A stretch of 64,000 nucleotides of DNA from Chitinophaga pinensis (GTDB lineage: Bacteria > Bacteroidota > Bacteroidia > Chitinophagales > Chitinophagaceae). Positions 16,108 through 24,032 of the stretch are shown here, piece by piece. The notes beneath the pieces were generated by a model. It was not told the DNA's origin and did no database searches. It saw only the letters and a program-made list of their open reading frames with translations. Each line of letters starts with the position of its first letter. The first letter of the stretch is position 1. Made by a program: the position numbers and the translations under genes. The stretch covers positions 22,163 to 86,162 of the forward strand of contig CALQSB010000006.1 of the NCBI GenBank assembly GCA_943333125.1, in the 5' to 3' direction.

Positions 16108-17205
16108 ATGGAACATCAAAATAAAAAAACCGCAGTACTGGTGCTTGAAGACGGCACCGTAATTAATGGCAATGCATTTGGTAAAACAGGAACAGCAACA
16201 GGGGAGATTTGTTTCAATACCGGAATGACAGGCTATCAAGAGGTATTTACCGATCCCAGTTATTATGGGCAGGTCTTAATCATGAACAGTGTTCACGTAG
16301 GCAATTATGGTATACGTGCCGAAGATGTAGAAAGTAATAGTGTAAAGGTGAAAGCAATCATCGGAAGAAATCTGGAAGATAAATACAGTAGGTTTTTAGC
16401 CGACGATTCTTTACAACAGTATTTAGAAAATCAGAATATTGTAGCTATTGATCAGATAGACACAAGAGCGCTGGTCGCTCATATCCGAACCAAAGGCGCA
16501 ATGAATTGTATCATTTCTTCCGAAGAACTGAGTATCGAAAAATTGAAAGAAGCGTTGAAAAAAGTGCCTTCTATGAATGGACTGGAACTGGCTTCGATTG
16601 TTTCTACCAGTGAGCCCTACACGATAGGAAATGAAAATAGTATTCTAAGAATCGCTGTTCTTGACTTTGGGGTGAAGAAAAATATTTTAACCTGTCTGGC
16701 CGAAAGAGGTGCTTTTTTAAAAGTATTCAATGCTAAAACAAGTTTTGAAGAACTGGAGAAATTCAACCCTTCAGGCTACTTCATCAGCAATGGTCCGGGT
16801 GATCCGGCGCCAATGACTTATGCAATAAAAACGGTTAAGCAAATAATCGCTTCTGATAAACCGTTGTTTGGTATTTGTCTGGGACATCAGTTGATGGCTC
16901 TTGCCAATGGTATACCTACTTTTAAAATGCATCATGGACATAGAGGACTAAATCATCCGGTAAAAAATATCATTACAGGAAAATCGGAAATCACTACTCA
17001 GAATCATGGATTTGGTGTGGATCCTGAGGCTGTTAAAAATAACAACGATATAGAAATCACGCACATTAATTTAAATGACAACAGTATTGAAGGAATTAGA
17101 ATGAAAAACAAAAAAGCATTTTCGGTTCAATATCATCCCGAGGCTACACCTGGTCCTCACGACAGCCGTTACCTGTTTGATGAATTTATTTCGATGATGA
17201 GTTAA
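16108..17205 (+). CDS. carA: Carbamoyl-phosphate synthase small subunit
   Basis: A 365-residue glutamine amidotransferase subunit that feeds ammonia to CarB for arginine and pyrimidine synthesis. The frame opens at a TTG (16081), but the ATG at 16108 gives MEHQNKKTAVLVLEDGTV, matching the usual N-terminus. The N-terminal domain shows GEICFNTGMTGYQEVFTDPSY. The class I GATase domain shows SNGPGDPAPM, the nucleophile Cys in FGICLGHQLMALA, HGHRGLNHPV and the His/Glu pair in QYHPEATPGPHDS. A one-mismatch box (TTTCTTTG, 16085-16092) is the likely promoter. carB is not in the window. aroQ follows after 14 bp. Confidence 0.96.
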   Translation: MEHQNKKTAVLVLEDGTVINGNAFGKTGTATGEICFNTGMTGYQEVFTDPSYYGQVLIMNSVHVGNYGIRAEDVESNSVKVKAIIGRNLEDKYSRFLADDSLQQYLENQNIVAIDQIDTRALVAHIRTKGAMNCIISSEELSIEKLKEALKKVPSMNGLELASIVSTSEPYTIGNENSILRIAVLDFGVKKNILTCLAERGAFLKVFNAKTSFEELEKFNPSGYFISNGPGDPAPMTYAIKTVKQIIASDKPLFGICLGHQLMALANGIPTFKMHHGHRGLNHPVKNIITGKSEITTQNHGFGVDPEAVKNNNDIEITHINLNDNSIEGIRMKNKKAFSVQYHPEATPGPHDSRYLFDEFISMMS

Positions 17206-17219
17206 TAATTATTAAAAAA

Positions 17220-17636
17220 ATGAAAATTGCAATAATCAATGGACCGAATCTGAATCTTCTTGGAAAAAGAGAAACGGATATTTATGGCCATCAGTCTTTT
17301 GATGAATATTTTAAAAAGCTTTCTGATAAATATCCTGCTATCGAATTCAGTTGTTTTCAAAGCAACATAGAAGGTGAGATCATAAATGAATTACAAAGAA
17401 CAGGAAATGTATTCCATGGTATTATTTTGAATCCCGGAGGCTATACGCATACGTCAGTTGCTATAGGTGATACAATAGCAGCAGTTTCTGCAAAAGTCGT
17501 GGAAGTTCATATCTCTAATATTTTCGGGAGAGAAGAGTTTAGAAAACTATCTTACGTTTCCGGAAGGGCTAAAGGGGTAATCAGCGGTTTGGGATTAAGA
17601 GGGTACGAACTGGCGCTTCAATATTTTATCGATTAA
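17220..17636 (+). CDS. aroQ: 3-dehydroquinate dehydratase, type II
   Basis: A 138-residue dodecameric enzyme that dehydrates 3-dehydroquinate to 3-dehydroshikimate in the shikimate pathway. IINGPNLNLLGKRETDIYG holds the catalytic Arg and the lid Tyr. NPGGYTHTSVAIGDTI, VEVHISNIFGREEFR and KGVISGLGLRGYELAL complete the family pattern. It lies 14 bp after carA, so the two are likely cotranscribed. Its 3' flank carries a 60-bp sequence repeated at 31775. Confidence 0.96.
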   Translation: MKIAIINGPNLNLLGKRETDIYGHQSFDEYFKKLSDKYPAIEFSCFQSNIEGEIINELQRTGNVFHGIILNPGGYTHTSVAIGDTIAAVSAKVVEVHISNIFGREEFRKLSYVSGRAKGVISGLGLRGYELALQYFID

Positions 17637-17638
17637 AT

Positions 17639-17698
17639 GCCCGTCTTTGCAGCATTTTTTTCTTGTAATAGATTTCAACTGCAAAATCTGGGTTAAAC
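17639..17698 (+). repeat. Dispersed intergenic repeat, copy 1
   Basis: About 60 bp containing GTCTTTGC, then CATTTTTTTCTTGTAATA, then GCAAAA and GGTTAA. A second copy in the same orientation lies at 31775-31834, about 80% identical by hand alignment with one indel. This copy lies in the convergent gap between aroQ and the DUF4954-like gene and includes the latter's stop codon. Confidence 0.6.
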
Positions 17699-19825
17699 AG
17701 ATTGTTTTAATTTCCATCTTCTGATCAGCCCGGTGATATTTTTGGTCAATAATTCGAAAGATGCTCTTTGTTCAATGATAAATCCATTGTCTTCGATTTT
17801 TCCAATAACATTCAGCATTTCGGCATTGTTTTCGTAAACCATTTTTCGGTAAGGATTGGAATAGTCTTTTGCTCTTGTATTGAAAATTTCACTGTTCATC
17901 CATTCTTTTGTGGCGAGTGTTTCCATCAGTAAATCTTTAAATATTCCGGCCGTAAATTCTTTTGATGACAATTGCATTAATTCAAGTAAACCTGAGTAAG
18001 CGTGGGTTAATTTATCAGATTCGTAATTTTTTCCCTGTACCTGATAAAATTTATGAATTTCATCCCAGCTTTTTATTTTATTGCTTTTGATTTGTAGTTT
18101 TAATTTTTCAACAGCATCTGATTGCATTAGCTGACCGCCAATGTTCATCCATTTGCTCCGCTTCGAATTAGGTTTCAATATTTTTTTCAAAGATTCAAAA
18201 TCCTTAATCTTGTTTGTTGAAATCTGTTTGAGCATTTGCATACAGGCATAAACTTTTATCATTTTCCTGTATGTGGAAATAGACTGTGGTATTTTAGTAA
18301 TTATTGTTTTTCTCGGACTGTTTTCCCAGCCATTAATTTCTGCTTCTCCTTTTTCATTGATTTTCAATTTATCAAAAATGTAAAGGGCATCAAACATTTC
18401 ATTCACGGTATCAGGCGCCAGATAATCGAATTCTATATGTTGTGTCTTTTGTATTCTTTTATCTCTATCGATATATTTCCATGCGTTGCGTGCAAGTGCA
18501 TACATATTGTACATAAACCAATATGCAGGCATCACTACAATTCTGTTGTTGGTTACATCATTACTCACCAGGCCAAAAGGAATAGGAATATTTAACTCTG
18601 AAGGGTAATCGCCTTTAGCGAGAATAGTAAAAGATGCAAATTTAGAATTGTGTTTCAGGCTTACGCAAAGACCAGGCCAGAAGCCTCTTCCTGCAACGAT
18701 TTCTCCGTCTGCGCTTCTGCTGTTGTGATTGCTTCCAATTGTAGCACCGGCAGCAATATTGCTTTGCCCCATAATCAAAGAAGCGCATAAAAAAGAATTA
18801 TTATGATGTTGTTCGTGAGCAGGAAATATCATGGAGTTCAATACTTCACAACAGGAAATAGTTGAATTGTTTCCCAGATAAGAATTTATTAAACGGGCTC
18901 CATACTTTAACTGCGAATGAGAAGCTGTAATAAAACGAACGGCTTTTACTCCATAAAAAATGCGGCAACCATAACCTACAATGCCATTTACCAATTCGCA
19001 TCCTTCACCTACCTGCGACTTTCTTTCCGCATCGCTGTTTATGGTAATGTTTTTGAGCTTGTTGGCGCCTTTTACGTATGCATCAGCACCTATCCAGGTA
19101 TCTTTTATGATACGACAATTTTTAACTACCGTACGGGCACCAATTTTTCCATAATAACCTCGTTGATTATCGAATTTCTTTTCGGTAAGTGTTTTGAATT
19201 TTTCGAGAAGTAATTTGTCGTCTCTGAATTTACTCCACATGTATGCGTCACCGGCAAGCATGCCATTATAGGGGATTATTTTCCTGCCGCCATTCTCATT
19301 GCATATTTCAATAACCATTCTCTGTTTTTCATCTTTCTCGCCATCTTTAAGAATGCCATTTCCAAATTTCGCCTTATCTGTAGTAGCCAGCTCATTGATA
19401 TTGGCCAGCATTACATCTTCGTCAATAATATAATGGCTTAGGTAATTTACGTTGTCTATACAAACATTGTTGCCAATATCAGAACTTATAATCGTACTGT
19501 TATATATACCTTCAGGCATTTTGAAATTATGAAATTCATGATAAAAAGGCTTCAGACTTCCAATTCTGATGAGACCGAAAAAGTTGGAGTTTTTTACAAA
19601 ATTCGGATCGAACTCTTCTGAAACAAGGATGTTGTTCCAGTTATCTGAAGTGTTTCTGTTTTGAATCAATATTTCTTTTTCAGCAGCATTGAGTTTACGG
19701 AACTTTCCTCTTTTTTTATTTTGAAGATTTCTCAGATGGTACTCATCTTTACCTTTTGGCAGATACTGACTTTCGATAAAATTATAACCTATTTCAGAGA
19801 CAGGATGTTTGTTGATCAAATTCAT
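17693..19825 (-). CDS. DUF4954-like left-handed beta-helix protein
   Basis: A 710-residue cytoplasmic protein matching my memory of the Bacteroidota DUF4954 family. The central ~350 residues are rich in hexapeptide-type turns typical of left-handed beta-helix acyl- and nucleotidyl-transferases: SSDIGNNVCIDNVNYLSHYIIDEDVMLANI, KIGARTVVKNCRIIKDTWIGADAYV (quoted only as landmarks in two separate parts), GEGCELVNGIVGYGCRI and MGQSNIAAGATIGSNHNS. The C-terminal ~300 residues are helical and unassigned. No signal peptide. It lies next to glmS, which makes glucosamine-6-phosphate, so a sugar-nucleotide role is plausible but unproven. Confidence 0.7.
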   Translation of the reverse strand: MNLINKHPVSEIGYNFIESQYLPKGKDEYHLRNLQNKKRGKFRKLNAAEKEILIQNRNTSDNWNNILVSEEFDPNFVKNSNFFGLIRIGSLKPFYHEFHNFKMPEGIYNSTIISSDIGNNVCIDNVNYLSHYIIDEDVMLANINELATTDKAKFGNGILKDGEKDEKQRMVIEICNENGGRKIIPYNGMLAGDAYMWSKFRDDKLLLEKFKTLTEKKFDNQRGYYGKIGARTVVKNCRIIKDTWIGADAYVKGANKLKNITINSDAERKSQVGEGCELVNGIVGYGCRIFYGVKAVRFITASHSQLKYGARLINSYLGNNSTISCCEVLNSMIFPAHEQHHNNSFLCASLIMGQSNIAAGATIGSNHNSRSADGEIVAGRGFWPGLCVSLKHNSKFASFTILAKGDYPSELNIPIPFGLVSNDVTNNRIVVMPAYWFMYNMYALARNAWKYIDRDKRIQKTQHIEFDYLAPDTVNEMFDALYIFDKLKINEKGEAEINGWENSPRKTIITKIPQSISTYRKMIKVYACMQMLKQISTNKIKDFESLKKILKPNSKRSKWMNIGGQLMQSDAVEKLKLQIKSNKIKSWDEIHKFYQVQGKNYESDKLTHAYSGLLELMQLSSKEFTAGIFKDLLMETLATKEWMNSEIFNTRAKDYSNPYRKMVYENNAEMLNVIGKIEDNGFIIEQRASFELLTKNITGLIRRWKLKQSV

Positions 19826-20074
19826 ACCTAAAGCAGTTAATGGTTTAAATAATTCTGGAAAATGAAGTTACTGATTTAGACACAATTTATGATTCAATTT
19901 TCAGGAAGTTTTTAATGAGCGTAATTGAAAAGAAATGAAAGCTCATTTATAAAAAATATTTTCAAAATCGAATAAATAAAAAGGATAAATAAATTACTTA
20001 GGGAGAGTATATATGCTCGCTTTACAATCAGTATTAATTCGGATTGTAAAACAAACTAGAATAATAAAATGAAA

Positions 20075-20098
20075 AAGGGCAGTTTACACTGCCCTTGA
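20075..20098 (-). terminator. Terminator of glmS
   Basis: AAGGGCAGT / ACTGCCCTT stem with loop TTAC. On the minus strand it is followed by TTTTTCATTTT. It lies just 3' of glmS. The remaining sequence between 19826 and 20074 is AT-rich with no gene. Confidence 0.8.
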
Positions 20099-20103
20099 AA
20101 TTC

Positions 20104-21942
20104 TTATTCCACCGTAACGCTTTTTGCAAGGTTACGAGGTTTGTCTACATCTACTCCTTTTGCCGTTCCTACATAATAAGAAAGCAACTGCAATGGAATT
20201 ACAGTTAGAATAGGTGCGATTAATTCATCAGCAGGAGGGATAGCGAAATAATCATTACTTAATTCAGTGCTGGTAGTATCTCCTTCTGTAATGATGGAAA
20301 TAATTTTACCTTTCCTGGCTTTTATTTCCTGCATGTTGCTTACAATTTTTTCGTGATAAGCATCTTTAGTGGCGATAAACACTACAGGCAGATTTTCATC
20401 TACCAAAGCAATTGGGCCATGTTTCATTTCTGCTGCGGGATAACCTTCGGCATGTATGTAGGAAATTTCTTTTAGTTTCAGTGCGCCTTCCAATGCAATA
20501 GGGAAATTGTAACCTCTTCCCAGAAAAAGAAAATCTGAAGCGCCTTTGTATTTTTCTGCAATAACTTTTAAAGCACTGGCATTTTTTAAAATAGCATTTA
20601 TTTTTTCAGGAACTTCTTCCAGCTCTAAAAGTAATGAATGATATCTTTCATGAGATACGGTGCCTTTATGTTTGGCAATACTTAGGGCCATCATCATTAA
20701 AACGGCCAACTGTCCGGTAAAAGCTTTTGTAGAAGCTACACCAATTTCGGGGCCTGCGTGAGTGTAAGCGCCGGCATTTGAAATCCTGGCGATTGAAGAG
20801 CCAACAGCGTTTACCACACCAAAAATAAACGCTCCATTTTCTTTTGCTTTTTCAAGAGCCACTAATGTATCGGCAGTTTCTCCACTTTGAGAAATAGCAA
20901 TGATGACATCGCCTTTGTTTACAATTGGATTTCTATATCTGAATTCTGAAGCGTACTCAACTTCAACGGGTATACGACAAAGTTCTTCAATAATATATTC
21001 GGCTGCTAATCCGGCGTGCCAGCTGGTGCCACAGGCAAGAATCATAATGCGATTTGCATTCATCAGCTGATCGATGTTGTGATCAATTCCACTCATTCTA
21101 ATAGTCCCTTCTTTTGCATCCAGTCTTCCTCTCAGGCAATCGAAAATGGTACTCGGTTGCTCGAATATTTCTTTAAGCATAAAGTGATCGTAACCTCCTT
21201 TTTCGATAGCGGCTAATTCCATGTCAAGCTTGGTGATGTATGGAGTGATTTTTTCATTGCCGAGATTTTTTAAAATCAACTCGTCAGGCTTTACAATTGC
21301 CAACTCGTAATCATTTACATAAACTACTTCTTTAGTGTATTCAATAATAGGAGAGGCGTCACTGGCTAAAAAATGTTCGCCTTTTCCTATGCCGATAACC
21401 AAGGGACTTCCTTTTCTTGCCGCTATGATAGTATCGGGATTGTCTTGTTCAATAAGTAAAATACAATACGCTCCACTAACTCTTTTTAAAGCAATTCGCA
21501 AAGCTTCCTCCAAAGTAGAATTGTTATTCTTTTGAATGTCTTCTATGAAATTCAATAAAACTTCAGTATCTGTATCGCTGGTAAAAGTATATCCTTTATT
21601 AAGCAACTCTTGTTTAATCAGCGCATAGTTTTCAATAATACCATTATGAATCATGGCTAATTTCCCGCTTGCAGATGAATGGGGATGCGCATTTCTGTCG
21701 CTGGGTTCGCCGTGTGTGGCCCATCGGGTATGACCAATTCCTACATGAGCATCCAGCACTTTTCCTATCATGGTTTCTTCCAGATCAGCAACTTTGCCTT
21801 TCTTTTTGTAAACGTTCAGTTTTCCGTCTTTTAAAAGGGCAACTCCACTGCTGTCATATCCTCTGTATTCAAGTCTTTTTAATCCTTTTAATATTACAGG
21901 ATACGCTTGTCTGGTACCTGTGTAGCCAACGATTCCGCACAT
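20104..21942 (-). CDS. glmS: Glucosamine--fructose-6-phosphate aminotransferase (isomerizing)
   Basis: A 612-residue cytoplasmic enzyme that makes glucosamine-6-phosphate from fructose-6-phosphate and glutamine for peptidoglycan and lipopolysaccharide. The N-terminal nucleophile Cys is exposed after Met removal (MCGIVGYTGTRQ). RGYDSSG, HTRWATHGEPSDRNAHPH and NGIIENY complete the class II glutaminase domain. Two SIS domains follow: ACGTSWHAGLA, SQSGETADTLVAL, GREYN-like LGRGYNFPIALEGALKLKEISY and the C-terminal DKPRNLAKSVTVE. No glmS-ribozyme-like leader was recognised. It has its own terminator. Confidence 0.98.
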   Translation of the reverse strand: MCGIVGYTGTRQAYPVILKGLKRLEYRGYDSSGVALLKDGKLNVYKKKGKVADLEETMIGKVLDAHVGIGHTRWATHGEPSDRNAHPHSSASGKLAMIHNGIIENYALIKQELLNKGYTFTSDTDTEVLLNFIEDIQKNNNSTLEEALRIALKRVSGAYCILLIEQDNPDTIIAARKGSPLVIGIGKGEHFLASDASPIIEYTKEVVYVNDYELAIVKPDELILKNLGNEKITPYITKLDMELAAIEKGGYDHFMLKEIFEQPSTIFDCLRGRLDAKEGTIRMSGIDHNIDQLMNANRIMILACGTSWHAGLAAEYIIEELCRIPVEVEYASEFRYRNPIVNKGDVIIAISQSGETADTLVALEKAKENGAFIFGVVNAVGSSIARISNAGAYTHAGPEIGVASTKAFTGQLAVLMMMALSIAKHKGTVSHERYHSLLLELEEVPEKINAILKNASALKVIAEKYKGASDFLFLGRGYNFPIALEGALKLKEISYIHAEGYPAAEMKHGPIALVDENLPVVFIATKDAYHEKIVSNMQEIKARKGKIISIITEGDTTSTELSNDYFAIPPADELIAPILTVIPLQLLSYYVGTAKGVDVDKPRNLAKSVTVE

Positions 21943-22083
21943 AATTGTTAAGTTAAAAGTTAATAATCAAGCAAAAAATTGAATTTCAAAAATTTACAAA
22001 TGACAAAAAAAATAGTTTTATTTTTTTTGTGCTGATGCAATTTAATAAATTAAAAATCAAATTCTAAATAATATGAAGATATT

Positions 22084-23475
22084 CTAGAGCATAATTCCTT
22101 TGAGAAAAAAGTACGCTACCGAGAAATAAATAACAATTCCTGTAACGTCAACCAATGTAGCTACAAAAGGAGCAGATGATGCTGCGGGATCGAGTTTCAT
22201 TCGTTTTAAAATTATTGGCAGCATTGAGCCCATTAAGCTGCCCCATAAAACAATTCCCATTAATGAAAAGAAAATAGTCAGCGCTAAAAGATTCCAATGC
22301 ACTCCATAATCGAAAACATGAAGATTTTGCCAGATAAAAATTCTTAATAATCCAATACTTCCTAAAATTATACCGAGCATCATTCCTGTAATGAGTTCTC
22401 TGCGCATCACTTTCCACCAATCAGTTACAGTAAGTTCGCCCAGTGCCATGGCCTGAATAATGAGTGTAGAAGCCTGAGATCCGCTATTGCCTCCGCTGCT
22501 CATAATTAATGGGATAAAAAGAGCCAGCACTGTTGCTGTTTCAATTTCGTGCTGAAAATATTGCATAGCCGATGCGGTAAGCATTTCTCCAAGAAATAAT
22601 AATACAAGCCATCCTGCTCTTTTTTTCAAGAGTCTAAATATGCTGATATCGAGATAAGGTTCGTCTAAAGCTTCCGTTCCTCCAATTTTTTGAATATCCT
22701 CACTGAATTCTTCATTGGCAATCCAAAGTACGTCATCGATTGTAATGATACCTAAAAGTATGTTTGAATTGTCGGTTACAGGAAGGGCTACACGATTATT
22801 CATTTTGAAGGCCTCATTGGCTAACTCCTGATCGTCGTTGGCATTCAGCGAAATGAACCGGCCATCCATCAGCTCGCTCACTTTTTCTTCGGGGGATGCT
22901 AATATAATTTCTCTGATTCTGATATCGTCAAGTAATTCTCCTTTATAATTAATTACATAAATAACATCAATGGTTTCGCTGTTTGTGCCAAATCTTCTGA
23001 TGGTTTCAATGACTTCCTTTACAGTATTATATTCGTAAACATATACATAATCCGGAGTCATGATACGGCCAACGCTGTTTTCCGGATATCCTAAAAGTTC
23101 TAAGGTTATTTTTCTTTCATCAGGATCCAGCGTTTTTATCATTTCTCTTACTACACTGTTGGGCAATGCTTCCAGAAAGGCAACCCTGTCATCGGCAGGA
23201 AGTTCATTCAATAACTCTGCAGATTTAAAAGGGGGAAGGTCTTCGATGATTCTTTTCTGTTCTGCAGATTCAAGAATTTTAAATACGCTGGCAGCACGGT
23301 GAATAGAAAGATGAGAGATGATCTGGGATTCGTATTCGTGATTTTCGTAAATCAGATTAGCAACGTCACTGATGTTCTGATTGTTGAGAAACTCCTGTAT
23401 AGACAATTTTTCTTCGGAAGCGATAACTTCTTCGAATTTTTGCTGCAATGAGATATTGTCCATTTCTATTGACAT
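22084..23475 (-). CDS. mgtE: Magnesium transporter MgtE
   Basis: A 463-residue inner-membrane Mg2+ channel. The first ~130 residues are the helical MgtE N domain (LPPFKSAELLNELPADDRVAFLEALP split across two helices). Two CBS domains span about residues 145-260 (NSVGRIMTPDYVYV, ALPVTDNSNILLGIITIDDVL). The last ~180 residues hold five membrane helices with MSSGGNSGSQAST, the pore-lining signature, and PFVATLVDVTGIVIYF. Cytoplasmic Mg2+ binding to the N and CBS domains closes the pore in characterised homologues. A promoter box lies 58 bp upstream. Confidence 0.96.
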   Translation of the reverse strand: MSIEMDNISLQQKFEEVIASEEKLSIQEFLNNQNISDVANLIYENHEYESQIISHLSIHRAASVFKILESAEQKRIIEDLPPFKSAELLNELPADDRVAFLEALPNSVVREMIKTLDPDERKITLELLGYPENSVGRIMTPDYVYVYEYNTVKEVIETIRRFGTNSETIDVIYVINYKGELLDDIRIREIILASPEEKVSELMDGRFISLNANDDQELANEAFKMNNRVALPVTDNSNILLGIITIDDVLWIANEEFSEDIQKIGGTEALDEPYLDISIFRLLKKRAGWLVLLFLGEMLTASAMQYFQHEIETATVLALFIPLIMSSGGNSGSQASTLIIQAMALGELTVTDWWKVMRRELITGMMLGIILGSIGLLRIFIWQNLHVFDYGVHWNLLALTIFFSLMGIVLWGSLMGSMLPIILKRMKLDPAASSAPFVATLVDVTGIVIYFSVAYFFLKGIML

Positions 23476-23533
23476 GCAGAGATCTCTTAATTGGGTAAAT
23501 AATCTTCAAATTCACTATTTTCGCTCAGGTTTG

Positions 23534-23541
23534 CAAAGTTA
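23534..23541 (-). promoter_or_regulatory. -7 box of mgtE
   Basis: Reads TAACTTTG on the minus strand, an exact TAnnTTTG. The predicted leader is about 50 nt. It lies in the 86-bp divergent gap with the SET gene. Confidence 0.5.
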
Positions 23542-23561
23542 CTTTATTATTTTTTTAAATT

Positions 23562-23954
23562 ATGATTCATCAGGGTTTATATATTGATATGACAGAAAAA
23601 AAAGGCAAAGGGGTTTTTTCTGATCAGGATATCGATGCTGGTGTGATCGTTGAAGTTTCTCCTGTAATTGTGATGAAAAAAGAAGAAAGAGTCTTTCTTG
23701 ATAAGACTTTACTTCATGATTATATTTTTGAGTGGGGCGAATTGAAAGATCAATGTTGCATGGCCTTAGGCTTTATTCCTATATACAATCACAGCTATAA
23801 AAGTAATTGCGAATATTTTATGGATTATGAGGAGGAAATTATTTTCGTCAAAACAGTTCGCGGGATTAAAAAAGGAGAGGAGTTGACTATAAATTACAAT
23901 GGCGACTGGAACGATGCAACCAAAGTTTGGTTTGAAGTAGAGACTGATACCTAA
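23562..23954 (+). CDS. SET domain protein (putative protein-lysine methyltransferase)
   Basis: A 130-residue protein that is almost entirely a SET domain. GKGVFSDQDIDAGVIVEVSP near residues 16-35 is the SAM-binding N-terminal strand pair. GFIPIYNHSYKSNCEYFMDY near residue 68 holds the NHS motif. GEELTINYNGDW near residue 107 holds the ELTxxY motif with the catalytic Tyr. No pre- or post-SET cysteine clusters are present. Small SET proteins occur across Bacteroidota; the substrate is unknown. It stands alone between mgtE and the terminator shared with aconitase. Confidence 0.88.
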   Translation: MIHQGLYIDMTEKKGKGVFSDQDIDAGVIVEVSPVIVMKKEERVFLDKTLLHDYIFEWGELKDQCCMALGFIPIYNHSYKSNCEYFMDYEEEIIFVKTVRGIKKGEELTINYNGDWNDATKVWFEVETDT

Positions 23955-23978
23955 TTATAATCAATAATAACAGCAAAG

Positions 23979-24012
23979 AAAAAACGCGAAGTATTAACTC
24001 CGCGTTTTTTTT
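23979..24012. terminator. Bidirectional intrinsic terminator
   Basis: AAAAAACGCG pairs with CGCGTTTTTT around a 12-nt loop. It separates the convergent SET gene and aconitase gene and has A/T tracts on both sides. Confidence 0.85.
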
Positions 24013-24032
24013 GTAAAAACTAATTCGGGATA

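Noticed and set aside
21943..22083. glmS ribozyme or riboswitch leader
   Set aside because: The 141-bp upstream gap is almost pure A/T with no GC stems and no conserved core.
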